A DNA stretch of 64,000 bases from Brachybacterium endophyticum. Lineage in GTDB: Bacteria > Actinomycetota > Actinomycetes > Actinomycetales > Dermabacteraceae. The stretch lies in NCBI RefSeq assembly GCF_003130585.1, contig NZ_QFKX01000005.1, positions 124,001 through 188,000 on the forward strand, given 5' to 3'. The stretch's first letter is position 1. Every line of letters starts with the position of its first letter. Shown here in pieces: positions 37,552 to 46,518 of this stretch. The notes beneath the pieces are model-generated. The model saw only the letters and a list, made by a program, of their open reading frames with translations. It made no database searches and had not been told where the DNA came from. The position numbers and the translations under genes were made by a program.

Positions 37552-39081
37552 GTGACCCACGCTCCCGCCACCGCACCCACCTCCGAGGCCACCGGCGCAG
37601 ACGTGCGCGTGCGCTTCTGCCCGAGCCCCACCGGCACCCCGCACGTGGGCATGGTGCGCACGGCCCTGTACAACTGGGCGCACGCGCGCCACCACGGCGG
37701 CAAGCTCGTCTTCCGCATCGAGGACACCGACGCGGCGCGCGACAGCGAGGAGTCCTACCACCAGCTGCTCGAGGCCATGCGCTGGCTCGGCATCGACTGG
37801 GACGAGGGCGTCGAGGTGGGTGGCCCGCACGGCCCCTACCGCCAGTCCCAGCGCGGGGAGATCTACCGCGAGGTGATCGACAAGCTCACCGAGGGCGGCT
37901 TCATCTACGAGTCCTACTCCACGGCCGAGGAGACCACGGCCCGCCACCAGGCGGCGGGCCGTGACCCGCAGCTGGGGTACGACGGCTACGACCGCGACCT
38001 CAGCGAGGAGCAGAAGGCCGCCTTCCGCGCCGAGGGACGCGAGCCCGTCTGGCGCCTGCGCATGCCCGACGAGGACATCACCTTCGAGGACATGGTGCGA
38101 GGCGAGATCACGTTCAAGGCAGGGTCGACGCCCGATTTCGTGGTGGTGCGCGCCAACGGGCAGCCGCTCTACACACTCGTCAATCCCGTCGACGATGCGC
38201 TGATGGGCATCACCCACGTGCTGCGCGGCGAGGACCTGCTCTCCTCCACGCCACGACAGATCGCGCTCTACCGCGCGCTCATCGAGGTCGGCGTGACCGA
38301 GGTGATCCCGCGCTTCGGGCACCTTCCCTACGTGCTGGGCGAGGGCAACAAGAAGCTCTCCAAGCGCGACCCCGAGTCGAACCTGTTCAACTACCGCGAG
38401 CAGGGCTTCCTGCCCGAGGGCATGGTCAACTACCTCGCGCTGCTGGGCTGGGGCTACAGCGCCGACCAGGACATCTTCACGCGCGAGCAGATGGTCGAGC
38501 GCTTCGATGCGTCCGACGTCAATCCCAACCCCGCACGGGTGGACTTCAAGAAGGCCACGGCGATCAACGCCGACCACATGCGGATGCTGCCGCAGGCCGA
38601 GTTCACCGAGCGCATGGTGCCCTACCTCCAGGCGGCCGGCCTGGTGGCCGATCCGGTCACCGCGCAGGAGCGTGCGATCCTCGAGGCGGCCACGCCTCTC
38701 GTCCAGCCCCGCATGAACCTGCTGGCCGAGGCGCCCGACATGCTGCGCTTCCTCTTCACGGCCGACGGTGACCTCACGATCGCCGAGGACGCGACCAAGA
38801 AGATGGGCGAGAACCCCGCGGCGGTCATCGACCGCGCCATCACCGAGGTCGAGTCCCTCGGCGACGACGAGTTCACCACCGCCCGGCTTGAGGAGGTGCT
38901 GCGCGCCGCCATCGTCGAGGACATGGGCATCAAGCCCCGCTTGGCCTTCGGCCCGCTGCGCAGTGCGATCTCCGGCCGACGGATCTCCCCGCCCCTGTTC
39001 GAGTCGATGGAGCTGCTGGGACGCGAGTCGTCACTGGCTCGCCTGCGCGCCGGCCGAGAGGTGTTCGCAGGTCTCGCCTGA
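37552..39081 (+). CDS. gltX: Glutamyl-tRNA synthetase
   Basis: A 509-residue class I aminoacyl-tRNA synthetase charging tRNA-Glu and, in organisms with GatCAB, also tRNA-Gln, whose Glu is then amidated. The HIGH-type motif is [17 protein letters not shown] (about 24-40), and the KMSKS-type loop is [11 protein letters not shown] (about 267). [15 protein letters not shown] and [17 protein letters not shown] are family blocks, and the C-terminal anticodon domain is complete. GTG 37552 has aaggag upstream. It stands 280 bases ahead of tRNA-Gln and two tRNA-Glu genes, a nice functional match; a gatB tail also lies at the window start. Confidence 0.96.
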   Translation: MTHAPATAPTSEATGADVRVRFCPSPTGTPHVGMVRTALYNWAHARHHGGKLVFRIEDTDAARDSEESYHQLLEAMRWLGIDWDEGVEVGGPHGPYRQSQRGEIYREVIDKLTEGGFIYESYSTAEETTARHQAAGRDPQLGYDGYDRDLSEEQKAAFRAEGREPVWRLRMPDEDITFEDMVRGEITFKAGSTPDFVVVRANGQPLYTLVNPVDDALMGITHVLRGEDLLSSTPRQIALYRALIEVGVTEVIPRFGHLPYVLGEGNKKLSKRDPESNLFNYREQGFLPEGMVNYLALLGWGYSADQDIFTREQMVERFDASDVNPNPARVDFKKATAINADHMRMLPQAEFTERMVPYLQAAGLVADPVTAQERAILEAATPLVQPRMNLLAEAPDMLRFLFTADGDLTIAEDATKKMGENPAAVIDRAITEVESLGDDEFTTARLEEVLRAAIVEDMGIKPRLAFGPLRSAISGRRISPPLFESMELLGRESSLARLRAGREVFAGLA

Positions 39082-39241
39082 GGACCGTACGGCGGGGGCC
39101 TTGCGCGGGCGGGGTCGCGCGTCGGCGGCAGCCCGTGCGGTGTCGTCCGCGTGGCGTAGTCCTCAGGCCGTCAGCCTCTTCGAGGCTCTCCGATCGGGAA
39201 GAAACAGCGGTTGACCTGCGATGACGGTTCGAGGTGGGAGA

Positions 39242-39271
39242 CCTCACAGCCCTCCGCCGGGCTGAGGCTTT
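39242..39271 (+). terminator. Hairpin downstream of gltX
   Basis: cctcacagccc (39242-39252) and gggctgagg (39259-39267) pair with a 2-base bulge, followed by cttt. It lies 160 bases after gltX and just before the tRNA promoter. A smaller hairpin (agcctc-ttc-gaggct) is at 39173-39187. Confidence 0.45.
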
Positions 39272-39299
39272 GCTCGGTGGAGGGCGGAACGGGTAATGT
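39270..39299 (+). promoter_or_regulatory. Promoter of the tRNA cluster
   Basis: ttgctc (39270-39275) and taatgt (39294-39299) with an 18-base spacer. The start near 39306 leaves about 55 bases before tRNA-Gln, enough for a processed 5' leader. Confidence 0.55.
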
Positions 39300-39360
39300 T
39301 CCATTTCGTTGCGGCACTCGCGCCGAGGGCTCCGGTCCTCAGCAAAAGAGCCGCTGACCT

Positions 39361-39432
39361 TGGGGTATGGTGTAATCGGCAACACGACGGTTTCTGGTAC
39401 CGTTATTCTAGGTTCGAGTCCTGGTACCCCAG
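39361..39432 (+). tRNA. tRNA-Gln (anticodon CTG)
   Basis: The cloverleaf folds fully: acceptor tggggta with taccccA, D-arm gtgt/acac, anticodon stem acggt/accgt around loop ttctggt (anticodon CTG), and T-arm with ttcgagt. The 3' CCA is not encoded. Confidence 0.95.
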
Positions 39433-39472
39433 CGCTTCACCCCTCGCTCGTGCGAGGGAGAACGAAGTCCGC

Positions 39473-39545
39473 GCCCCGTTCGTCTAGCGGCCTAGGACGT
39501 CGCCCTCTCACGGCGGTAACACCGGTTCAAATCCGGTACGGGGTA
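39473..39545 (+). tRNA. tRNA-Glu (anticodon CTC), copy 1
   Basis: The 73-nt fold has acceptor gccccgt with acggggt, loop ctctcac with anticodon CTC, and T-loop ttcaaat. It differs from copy 2 only at one anticodon-stem base (T here, C in copy 2, so a G-U pair here). CCA is not encoded. Confidence 0.94.
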
Positions 39546-39549
39546 CGAG

Positions 39550-39566
39550 CAGGCCTTCCGGGCCTG
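39550..39566 (+). other. Small hairpin between the two tRNA-Glu genes
   Basis: caggcc (39550-39555) pairs with ggcctg (39561-39566) around ttccg, directly after tRNA copy 1. It could be a processing or weak termination element. Confidence 0.4.
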
Positions 39567-39649
39567 TCGCAGGTTCCCACCTGCAGCATGGATCTCGCAT
39601 CCACTCGCCGGTCTCCGGATCGGCACCGTTGATCCTCGGATCGACGTAG

Positions 39650-39722
39650 GCCCCGTTCGTCTAGCGGCCTAGGACGCCGCCCTCTCACGGCGGTAACACC
39701 GGTTCAAATCCGGTACGGGGTA
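39650..39722 (+). tRNA. tRNA-Glu (anticodon CTC), copy 2
   Basis: Nearly identical 73-nt copy of the first tRNA-Glu, with a canonical C-G closing the anticodon stem. Both copies are followed by cgagcag, which shows that the duplicated unit extended past the tRNA 3' end. Confidence 0.94.
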
Positions 39723-39727
39723 CGAGC

Positions 39728-39760
39728 AGGAGCCGGCATCGTTCGCGATGCCGGCTCCTT
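39728..39760 (+). terminator. Terminator of the tRNA cluster
   Basis: aggagccggcatcg (39728-39741) and cgatgccggctcct (39746-39759) form a perfect 14-bp stem with a ttcg loop, followed by tttg. This is the clearest intrinsic terminator in the window. Confidence 0.9.
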
Positions 39761-39881
39761 TGTCGTTCGGGGGCGGGGGCGGCGGACCGGGCCGGAATCC
39801 TCTTGTGGGCCCTGTTGCCCGGATGGCTCGGGGCGTCGACGGGCCGGAGCTGACGGACCCGCCGGTTCGCTGGGCCTCCGA

Positions 39882-39935
39882 GGGACTCAGAGCGCATCGT
39901 GTGCCATATATGGCAGACGATGCGCTCTGAGTCCC
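39882..39935. repeat. 54-nt palindrome, copy 1
   Basis: The arms (39882-39900 and 39917-39935) are exact 19-base complements, and the centre is itself the palindrome tgccatatatggca. Its overall length and core agcgcatc/gatgcgct match copy 2 at 40066-40119, with compensatory changes in the arms. No T-run follows. It is not a terminator of any neighbour, because it lies 123 bases beyond the tRNA terminator and 269 bases past the IclR stop. Confidence 0.8.
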
Positions 39936-40065
39936 GTCGAAGCCCTAGTTGACCGGGAGGAGCGGCCTTCCGGGCCCCCGGGCCGCCGGAGTGCCGGACC
40001 GCAGGGGATCTCGGGGTGCCCGGCACGTGAATGGGGCGTTGTCGAAGTGGCCGCCGGGCTTGCGA

Positions 40066-40119
40066 GGGACTAATAGCGCATCATCTGCAGTATTTCGCAG
40101 ATGATGCGCTATTCGTCCC
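40066..40119. repeat. 54-nt palindrome, copy 2
   Basis: The arms of 23 bases (40066-40088 and 40097-40119) are complementary with one mismatch, around the loop agtatttc. Flanks resemble those of copy 1 (both have gagggact at the left edge and gtcccgtc at the right). Against copy 1, three arm positions changed together with their pairing partners (C-G to A-T, G-C to T-A, G-C to A-T), so base pairing is what has been kept. Confidence 0.8.
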
Positions 40120-40203
40120 GTCCAGGCCACGCGCGAGGCCCTGGCGACCCGGCGCCCGGCTCCGCTTGCCCGCCCCGTCTCAGGAGCCCCGCCCCACCCC
40201 GCC

Positions 40204-40938
40204 TCAGGAACCGGCGCGGCGAAGGACTTCGCTGAGGTGGTTCGCCGAGCTGATGACGGCTGCGGCGTGCAGGCGTCCGGGCTGGCGGGTGATGCGCTCG
40301 AGGGGGCCGGAGACGCTGAGGGCCGCGATCACGCGTCCGCCCGGGCCGCGCACGGGGGCGGAGACGGAGCCGACGCCTGCCTCACGCTCACCGATGGACT
40401 GCGCCCAACCGCGGCGGCGCACGGCCGAGAGCATGGTGGCGGTGAAGCGCGCTCCGTGCAGGCCGCGGTGCAGACGGTCCGGCTCCTCCCAGGCCAGCAG
40501 GATCTGCGCGGCGGAACCGGCCTTCATCGTGAGCGTCGAGCCGAGCGGCACGGAGTCGCGTAGACCGATGGGCGGCTCGGCGCTGGCGACGCAGATCCGA
40601 TGATCGCCCTGGCGGCGGTAGAGCTGGGCCGATTCGCCGGTGTGGTCGCGCAGGGCGGTCAGGACGGGCCCCGCGGCGGCGAGCAGGCGATCCTCGCCCG
40701 CGGCGGAGGAGAGCTCGCCCAGGCGCGGCCCCAGGATGAAACGCCCCTGCATGTCGCGCGCGACCAGGCGATGATGTTCCAGAGCGACCGCGAGGCGATG
40801 CGCGGTGGGCCGGGCCAGGCCCGTGGACTGCACGAGCTGCGCGAGGGTCGCGGGTCCTGCTTCGAGTGCTCCGAGGACGGTCGCGGCCTTGTCGAGCACG
40901 CCGACGCCGCTGCCGCCCTCTTCCGTGGTGGTGTCCAT
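40204..40938 (-). CDS. IclR-family regulator, probable leuCD regulator (NdgR/LtbR-type)
   Basis: A 244-residue IclR regulator. The N-terminal winged helix-turn-helix covers residues 12-75 ([20 protein letters not shown], then [20 protein letters not shown]), and the C-terminal ligand domain shows [20 protein letters not shown] (about 114) and [21 protein letters not shown] (about 192). Its position divergent from leuC is the conserved location of LtbR in corynebacteria and NdgR/AreB in Streptomyces, which control leucine and amino acid genes. The start is ATG 40938 in the regulator-leuC intergenic region. The ligand is likely a pathway intermediate or leucine-linked; this is by analogy. Confidence 0.87.
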   Translation of the reverse strand: MDTTTEEGGSGVGVLDKAATVLGALEAGPATLAQLVQSTGLARPTAHRLAVALEHHRLVARDMQGRFILGPRLGELSSAAGEDRLLAAAGPVLTALRDHTGESAQLYRRQGDHRICVASAEPPIGLRDSVPLGSTLTMKAGSAAQILLAWEEPDRLHRGLHGARFTATMLSAVRRRGWAQSIGEREAGVGSVSAPVRGPGGRVIAALSVSGPLERITRQPGRLHAAAVISSANHLSEVLRRAGS

Positions 40939-40952
40939 GCTCCGATACTGCC

Positions 40953-40969
40953 GTCTTATTGAGTGAGAC
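40953..40969. promoter_or_regulatory. Imperfect palindrome in the IclR-leuC promoter region
   Basis: GTCTTATTGAGTGAGAC has matching ends (GTCT/AGAC) and 6 of 8 outer pairs complementary. It sits 14 bases from the IclR start and 128 bases before leuC, in the place expected for the regulator's operator. Confidence 0.45.
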
Positions 40970-41096
40970 GCAAGTGCGCAGTTGCAGCCCCCTGGTGACG
41001 ATGGAGGGGATCCGATGCGTTGTCGGATGTGTCCCGGTGGGTGCGGGGCGCGGCCGGCGAGGGCGTCGGACGCACACGAAGGAAGGACAGGGAGCC

Positions 41097-42578
41097 ATGG
41101 CGAGCACGCTCGCGGAGAAGGTGTGGAAGGACCATGTGGTGCGCCGCGGGGAGAACGGCGAGCCCGACCTGCTCTACATCGATCTCCAGCTCCTCCACGA
41201 GGTGACCAGCCCGCAGGCCTTCGACGGTCTGCGCCAGGAGGGTCGGCCCCTGCGTCGCGTCGACCAGACCATCGCGACCGAGGACCACAACACCCCCACG
41301 ATCGACATCGACAAGCCGATCGCCGACATCACCTCGCGCACCCAGATCGACACCCTGCGCCGCAACGCGGAGGAGTTCGGTGTGCGCATCCATCCCCTGG
41401 GCGACCGTGAGCAGGGGATCGTGCACGTGGTCGGCCCGCAGCTGGGGCTGACGATGCCGGGCATCACCGTGGTCTGCGGGGACTCCCACACCTCCACCCA
41501 CGGCGCGTTCGGCGCCCTCGCGTTCGGCATCGGCACCAGCGAGGTCGAGCACGTGATGGCCACGCAGACCCTGCCGCTGACCCCCTTCAAGACCATGGCG
41601 ATCACCGTGGACGGCACCCTGAAGCCCGGGGTGAGCGCGAAGGACATCATTCTCGCGGTGATCGCGAAGATCGGGACCGGCGGGGGCGCGGGCTACGTGC
41701 TCGAGTACCGCGGCGAAGCGATCCGCTCCCTGTCCATGGAGGGGCGGATGACGATCTGCAACATGTCGATCGAGGCCGGGGCCCGTGCCGGCATGGTCGC
41801 CCCCGACGAGACCACCTTCGAGTACGTCAAGGATCGTCCCCATGCCCCGCAGGGCGAGCTGTGGGACGAGGCCGTGGAGTACTGGAGGTCGCTGCGCACC
41901 GACGAGGACGCCACCTTCGACGAAGAGGTCGTGATCGACGCCGACGAGCTCGAGCCCTTCGTCACCTGGGGCACCAACCCCGGCCAGGGGCTGCCGCTCT
42001 CGGCGAAGGTGCCCGCCCCGGAGGACTTCACCGACGACACCTCGCGGGCGAGCGCCGAGAACGCTCTGGCGTACATGGACCTGGTGCCCGGCACGCCGCT
42101 GAAGGACATCCGGGTGGACACCGTGTTCATGGGCTCCTGCACGAACTCCCGCATCGAGGACCTGCGGGCCTTCGTCGACGTCATCCGCGGCCACCAGAAG
42201 GACCCGGACGTGCGGGTGATGGTCGTCCCGGGCTCGGCGCGGGTGAAGATGCAGGCCGAGCAGGAGGGGCTGGACCGCGACATCCTGGCCTTCGGTGCCG
42301 AGTGGCGCGAGGCCGGCTGCTCGATGTGCCTGGGGATGAACCCGGATCAGCTGGCGCCGGGGGAGCGCTGCGCCTCGACCTCGAACCGCAACTTCGAGGG
42401 CCGACAGGGCAAGGGCGGGCGCACCCACCTGGTCTCGCCCGTCGTCGCCGCGGCGACAGCCGTGCGCGGCACCCTGAGCTCGCCCTCAGATCTCGGAGAG
42501 CCGGGCGACGTCGGCCCGGGAGGCAGGCCCTCGCGAGCGCCCGGCGTTCCCTCGGCGAACGGGCTGCGCACCGCCTGA
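41097..42578 (+). CDS. leuC: 3-isopropylmalate dehydratase large subunit
   Basis: A 493-residue aconitase-family subunit with the [4Fe-4S] cluster that isomerises 2- to 3-isopropylmalate in leucine synthesis. [20 protein letters not shown] (about 120-139), [17 protein letters not shown] (about 220) and [15 protein letters not shown] (about 342) carry the active-site and cluster motifs; the second cluster cysteine pair is in [11 protein letters not shown] (about 403). ATG 41097 follows aaggacaggg. The C-terminal 25 residues beyond the family end are Gly/Pro-rich. leuD follows 117 bases later. A divergent IclR gene probably controls it. Confidence 0.96.
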   Translation: MASTLAEKVWKDHVVRRGENGEPDLLYIDLQLLHEVTSPQAFDGLRQEGRPLRRVDQTIATEDHNTPTIDIDKPIADITSRTQIDTLRRNAEEFGVRIHPLGDREQGIVHVVGPQLGLTMPGITVVCGDSHTSTHGAFGALAFGIGTSEVEHVMATQTLPLTPFKTMAITVDGTLKPGVSAKDIILAVIAKIGTGGGAGYVLEYRGEAIRSLSMEGRMTICNMSIEAGARAGMVAPDETTFEYVKDRPHAPQGELWDEAVEYWRSLRTDEDATFDEEVVIDADELEPFVTWGTNPGQGLPLSAKVPAPEDFTDDTSRASAENALAYMDLVPGTPLKDIRVDTVFMGSCTNSRIEDLRAFVDVIRGHQKDPDVRVMVVPGSARVKMQAEQEGLDRDILAFGAEWREAGCSMCLGMNPDQLAPGERCASTSNRNFEGRQGKGGRTHLVSPVVAAATAVRGTLSSPSDLGEPGDVGPGGRPSRAPGVPSANGLRTA

Positions 42579-42695
42579 CCCGGCGACTCCCGCGCTCACG
42601 TCATCCAGCGCCTGAGCGCCTCACCGCCCCAGCGCCCGCCCCGCCCCGCGCTCACGCTCACCCGCCGGCCACACGACCTCACGAAGGATCCGACC

Positions 42696-43301
42696 ATGGA
42701 GAAGTTCACCACCCACACCGGCGTCGGCGTGCCGCTGCGCCGCAGCAACGTGGACACCGACCAGATCATCCCCGCCGTCTACCTCAAGCGCGTCAAGAAG
42801 ACGGGCTTCGACGACGGGCTGTTCGTCAACTGGCGCAAGGACCCCGACTTCGTGCTCAACCGCGAGCCCTACAGCACGGGTTCCGTGCTGGTCGCGGGTT
42901 CCGACTTCGGCACCGGCTCCTCGCGAGAGCACGCCGTCTGGGCGCTGCGCGACTACGGATTCAAGGCCGTGCTCTCCAGCCGCTTCGCCGAGATCTTCCG
43001 CGGCAACGCCGGGAAGCAGGGTCTGGTCGCCGCCAAGCTCTCGCAGGACGACATCGAGCAGATCTGGAAGATCCTCGAGGAGTCGCCCGGCGCCGAGGTC
43101 ACTGTCGACCTCGAGAACCAGCAGGTCTTCGCGGGCGAGGCGACCTTCCGCTTCGACATCGACGACTACACCCGCTGGCGGCTGATGGAGGGCCTGGACG
43201 ACGTCGGGCTGACCCTTCGCCACGAGACCGAGATCTCCGCCTTCGAGGAGCGTCGCCCCCGCTGGATGCCGCGGACGATCCCGGCGCGCACGGCCCCCTG
43301 A
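42696..43301 (+). CDS. leuD: 3-isopropylmalate dehydratase small subunit
   Basis: The 201-residue swivel-domain partner of Leu[21 protein letters not shown] (about 13-32), the loop [17 protein letters not shown] (about 67), and [20 protein letters not shown] (about 90) are diagnostic. ATG 42696 is preceded by cgaagga. With leuC and leuB (19 kb) it gives three of the four committed leucine enzymes in this window; leuA is elsewhere. Confidence 0.95.
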   Translation: MEKFTTHTGVGVPLRRSNVDTDQIIPAVYLKRVKKTGFDDGLFVNWRKDPDFVLNREPYSTGSVLVAGSDFGTGSSREHAVWALRDYGFKAVLSSRFAEIFRGNAGKQGLVAAKLSQDDIEQIWKILEESPGAEVTVDLENQQVFAGEATFRFDIDDYTRWRLMEGLDDVGLTLRHETEISAFEERRPRWMPRTIPARTAP

Positions 43302-43366
43302 TCCGCACCTCGCAGCACGGCGCGACGCGTCCGGAGGGCGTCCAGGCTCGGCCAGGCTCGCTCCGG

Positions 43367-43407
43367 TAGTGTGAAGCGATCCAAGGAAGGACCCCGGCCC
43401 GGGGTCC
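43367..43407 (+). promoter_or_regulatory. murA -10 element and 5' hairpin
   Basis: tagtgt at 43367-43372 is a -10 candidate; the transcript would begin near 43379. The leader then contains a perfect 9-bp stem (ggaccccgg 43389-43397, ccggggtcc 43399-43407) 20 bases before the murA ATG. A 9-base direct repeat (ccaggctcg) lies upstream of the -10. The hairpin leaves the ribosome site aagga accessible. Confidence 0.4.
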
Positions 43408-43427
43408 CCGAACGGCTCAAGGACGAT

Positions 43428-44744
43428 ATGACCTCGACATTCCACGTGCGCGGCGGGCGGCCCCTCAAGGGTGAGATCACCGTTCGCGGCGCCAAGAACC
43501 TCGTCTCGAAGGCGATGGTCGCCGCCCTGCTGGGCGAGGAGCCCAGCCTCCTGCGCTCCGTGCCGGACATCCGCGACGTCGCGATCGTCACCGAGCTGCT
43601 GAAGGTCCACGGTGTGAAGGTGGACCGCGACGTGGCGACCGGCCTGATCCGCATGGATCCCTCCAACGTCGAGCGCGCGCACGCCGCCGAGATCGACGCC
43701 CATGCCGGCAGCTCACGGATCCCGATCCTGTTCTGCGGCCCTCTGCTGCACCGCCTGGGCGAGGCGATCATCCCGGACCTCGGTGGCTGCAGGATCGGTG
43801 ACCGCCCGATCAACTACCACCTCGACGTGCTGCGCGAGTTCGGTGCGCACGTCGACAAGCGCGAGCTGGGCATCCACATCACCGCGCCCAACGGCCTCAA
43901 GGGCACCAAGATCCACCTCGAGTACCCGAGCGTCGGGGCCACCGAGCAGGTCCTGCTCACGGCCGTGCGCGCCGAGGGCGTCACCGAGCTGACCAACGCC
44001 GCGGTCGAGCCCGAGATCGAGGACCTGATCGCCGTCCTGCAGAAGATGGGCGCTCTGATCACGCTGCAGACCGACCGCACGATCACCATCGAGGGCGTCG
44101 AGCGGTTGGGCGGCTACGAGCACGTGGCGATCCCCGACCGGATCGAGGCGGCCAGCTGGGCGTGCGCCGCTCTGGTCACCAAGGGCGATGTGTTCGTCCA
44201 GGGCGCCCAGCAGAAGCCGATGTCCACCTTCCTGAACGTCTTCCGCCGGATCGGCGGGGGACTGGACATCACCGACGACGGCATCCGGTTCTTCCATCCC
44301 GGCGAGCCGCTGCGCTCGATCGCGATGGAGACCGACGTGCATCCCGGGTTCATGACCGACTGGCAGCAGCCGCTCGTGGTCGCGCTCACCCAGGCCGAGG
44401 GCATCTCGATCGTGCACGAGACCGTGTACGAGAACCGCCTGGGCTTCACCAGCGCGCTGAACGACATGGGCGCGCGGATCCAGGTCTACCGCGAGTGCCT
44501 GGGCGGCTCGAGCTGCCGCTTCGGGTGGCGCAACTTCAACCACTCGGCCGTCATCTCCGGGCCCAAGGCCCTGCACGGGGCCGACATCACCGTCCCCGAC
44601 CTGCGCGGCGGCTTCTCCTACCTGATCGCCGCGCTCGGCGCCGAGGGGATCAGCTCGATCCACGGGATCGACCTGATCGACCGCGGCTACGAGAGCTTCC
44701 GGGAGAAGCTCACCGCGCTGGGCGCCGAGTACTGGGAGGACTGA
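43428..44744 (+). CDS. murA: UDP-N-acetylglucosamine 1-carboxyvinyltransferase
   Basis: A 438-residue enolpyruvyl transferase that moves PEP onto UDP-GlcNAc, the first committed step of peptidoglycan synthesis. The N-terminal GRPLKGEITVRGAKNLVSKA (about 9-28) holds the Lys/Asn of the active site, and LGGCRIGDRPINYHLDVL (about 118-135) carries the catalytic cysteine, Cys121. In mycobacteria this residue is Asp, giving fosfomycin resistance; here it is Cys, so intrinsic resistance by that route is not predicted. ATG 43428 gives the family start; a GTG 57 bases upstream in frame is less likely. It heads the murA, unknown gene, gpsA, ddl set. Confidence 0.95.
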   Translation: MTSTFHVRGGRPLKGEITVRGAKNLVSKAMVAALLGEEPSLLRSVPDIRDVAIVTELLKVHGVKVDRDVATGLIRMDPSNVERAHAAEIDAHAGSSRIPILFCGPLLHRLGEAIIPDLGGCRIGDRPINYHLDVLREFGAHVDKRELGIHITAPNGLKGTKIHLEYPSVGATEQVLLTAVRAEGVTELTNAAVEPEIEDLIAVLQKMGALITLQTDRTITIEGVERLGGYEHVAIPDRIEAASWACAALVTKGDVFVQGAQQKPMSTFLNVFRRIGGGLDITDDGIRFFHPGEPLRSIAMETDVHPGFMTDWQQPLVVALTQAEGISIVHETVYENRLGFTSALNDMGARIQVYRECLGGSSCRFGWRNFNHSAVISGPKALHGADITVPDLRGGFSYLIAALGAEGISSIHGIDLIDRGYESFREKLTALGAEYWED

Positions 44745-44749
44745 CAGGC

Positions 44750-45442
44750 ATGGCAGAGCAGCGCGACGAGACCCTCAACGGGCAGCTCGTGGACCGGCAG
44801 GACCGCAACGCTGACGACCCGTCCGCACGCGCCTCGCAGCAGTCGTCGGCCGGGGAGGGCGCCCAGGCGCCCAGCGGTGCGATCAGCTCGCTGGCGCTGC
44901 GCGACATCCCCGTCCCGGACTACTGCGACGTGGTGATCGTCCCGACCCGCGGTGTCGCCATCGAGGACCCCCGGGTGTGGGCCGAGGCGATCTTCTCCCA
45001 CGAGAACACGCCGCTGAGCACCCGCGGCCTGCGGGCGCTGCGCGACGAGGCCGTGCGCCTGTTCGACATGGTCCCGCCGCCCGAGAAGCAGTACGTGGCC
45101 GACGAGGTGCGCGGCAGCGAGGCTCTGATCAAGGACGACGACCAGAACCTCTCGCTGCGGATCGGCGTCGCACTGCTCCCCGGCGGGGAGCTGCTGCAGG
45201 TCACCACCGCGGTGAAGTACCGATCGGTGCGCGGACGCCTCGCCTGGGCGCCCCGTCGGCTGATGCACGCCGCCGCCGTGAACGCCCTCGCCCGACGGGC
45301 ACCGACCACGGTGCGCCGTCGGCAGGTGGGCCCGCGCACGACCGGCCCGGCACAGCTCTCCGAGCGCTCGGAGCGGCGCAGCATCTCGCGTGGCCGATTC
45401 CTGGGGCGCGCAGGCGGCCGCAGCACGGATCGCGACGCGTGA
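44750..45442 (+). CDS. Uncharacterised actinobacterial protein
   Basis: A 230-residue protein I cannot identify with certainty. The core (residues 50-180) contains PDYCDVVIVPTRGVAIEDPR, LRALRDEAVRLFDMVPPPEK, and a beta-rich segment SLRIGVALLPGGELLQVTTAV, with a weak resemblance to DUF2867/SRPBCC-like lipid-binding folds. The N-terminal 45 residues and the Arg-rich C-terminus (RRRQVGPRTTGPAQLSERSE) look disordered. It lies 5 bases after murA and 61 bases before gpsA, so it is in the cell-wall/phospholipid operon, which suggests an envelope-related role. The frame is open upstream inside murA; ATG 44750 is the sensible start. Confidence 0.75.
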   Translation: MAEQRDETLNGQLVDRQDRNADDPSARASQQSSAGEGAQAPSGAISSLALRDIPVPDYCDVVIVPTRGVAIEDPRVWAEAIFSHENTPLSTRGLRALRDEAVRLFDMVPPPEKQYVADEVRGSEALIKDDDQNLSLRIGVALLPGGELLQVTTAVKYRSVRGRLAWAPRRLMHAAAVNALARRAPTTVRRRQVGPRTTGPAQLSERSERRSISRGRFLGRAGGRSTDRDA

Positions 45443-45503
45443 TCGGGCGAGTAGCCGACGACGCCGCGCCGATGACCACCCGGCGCATCCGGGGCCTCGA
45501 ACG

Positions 45504-46505
45504 ATGACCCGCATCGCGGTGCTCGGCGCCGGCAGCTGGGGGAGCACCTTCTCGCTGCTGCTGGCCGACGCGGGGTGCGAGGTGGTGCTGTGGGCCCGCC
45601 GGGAGGAGACGGCCCGGGCGATCCGCCAGGCGCACCGCAATCCCGACTACCTGGGCGAGACCGCGCTGCCCGACGTCGTCACGGCGACCACCGACGTCGC
45701 CGCGGCGCTCGACGGGGCCGAGGGCGTCGTGCTCGCGCTGCCGGCCCAGAGCCTGCGGGCGAACCTGACGGCCTGGCGCGACGCAGGCACGCTGCTGCCC
45801 GAGGTGCCCGTCCTATCGCTGGCCAAGGGCATCGAGCGTGGCAGCGATCAGCGGATGAGCCAGGTGATCGCGGAGGCGGGCGCCGTGGACCCCGCGCGCA
45901 TCGCCGTGCTCTCCGGGCCGAACCTGGCCGGGGAGATCGCCCGGCGTCAGCCCTGTGCGAGCGTGGTCGCCGCGCAGCACGAGGACCTCGCCCGCACCGT
46001 GGCCGGCTGGTGCGCTGCTCCGTCCTTCCGGTCCTACACCTCGACCGACGTGCTGGGCGTCGAGATCGCCGGGGCGGTCAAGAACGTCATCGCGATCGCG
46101 GTGGGCGCCGCCGCCGGCCTCGGCTACGGGGACAACACCCGCGCGAGCCTGGTCACCCGCGGGCTGGCCGAGATCACGCGACTCGGCGTGGCCCTGGGCG
46201 GGAGCGCCGGCACCTTCGCGGGCCTGGCAGGCATGGGGGACCTGGTGGCCACCTGCGCCTCCCCGCTCTCCCGCAACCACCGGCTCGGCCATGCCCTGGG
46301 ACGCGGCCTGGACCTCGACGCCGCGGTGGACGAGGTCGGTCAGACCGCCGAGGGCGTGGCGACGGCACGGGCCGTCGACGAGATCGCCCGGCGGGCGGGA
46401 ATCGACATGCCCATCACGCGGGGGGTCGTCGACGTGGTGGACCACGGCACACCCATCGAGCAGGTCACCACGGCGTTGCTCGCACGATCCGTCCGACCCG
46501 AATGA
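45504..46505 (+). CDS. gpsA: NAD(P)-dependent glycerol-3-phosphate dehydrogenase
   Basis: A 333-residue enzyme making sn-glycerol-3-phosphate from dihydroxyacetone phosphate for phospholipid synthesis. The N-terminal Rossmann motif GAGSWGSTFSLLLADAG (residues 8-24), LSGPNLAGEIARRQPCASVV (about 136), and the catalytic lysine in AGAVKNVIAIAVGAAAG (about 190) are present; GYGDNTRASLVTRGLAEI follows. ATG 45504 gives the start just before the Rossmann loop. It is followed by ddl after 13 bases. Confidence 0.94.
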   Translation: MTRIAVLGAGSWGSTFSLLLADAGCEVVLWARREETARAIRQAHRNPDYLGETALPDVVTATTDVAAALDGAEGVVLALPAQSLRANLTAWRDAGTLLPEVPVLSLAKGIERGSDQRMSQVIAEAGAVDPARIAVLSGPNLAGEIARRQPCASVVAAQHEDLARTVAGWCAAPSFRSYTSTDVLGVEIAGAVKNVIAIAVGAAAGLGYGDNTRASLVTRGLAEITRLGVALGGSAGTFAGLAGMGDLVATCASPLSRNHRLGHALGRGLDLDAAVDEVGQTAEGVATARAVDEIARRAGIDMPITRGVVDVVDHGTPIEQVTTALLARSVRPE

Positions 46506-46518
46506 CTACCCTGCCGCT

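Larger units (their letters stand above)
39761..40203. other. 443-base gene-free interval
   Basis: Between the tRNA terminator and the IclR gene stop I find no supported gene. The interval holds two 54-nt palindromes (39882-39935 and 40066-40119), which account for its only AT-richer sequence. Confidence 0.6.

Noticed and set aside
39361..39760. tRNA-linked integration site
   Set aside because: There is no integrase, excisionase or repeat of the tRNA 3' end nearby other than the tandem tRNA copy.
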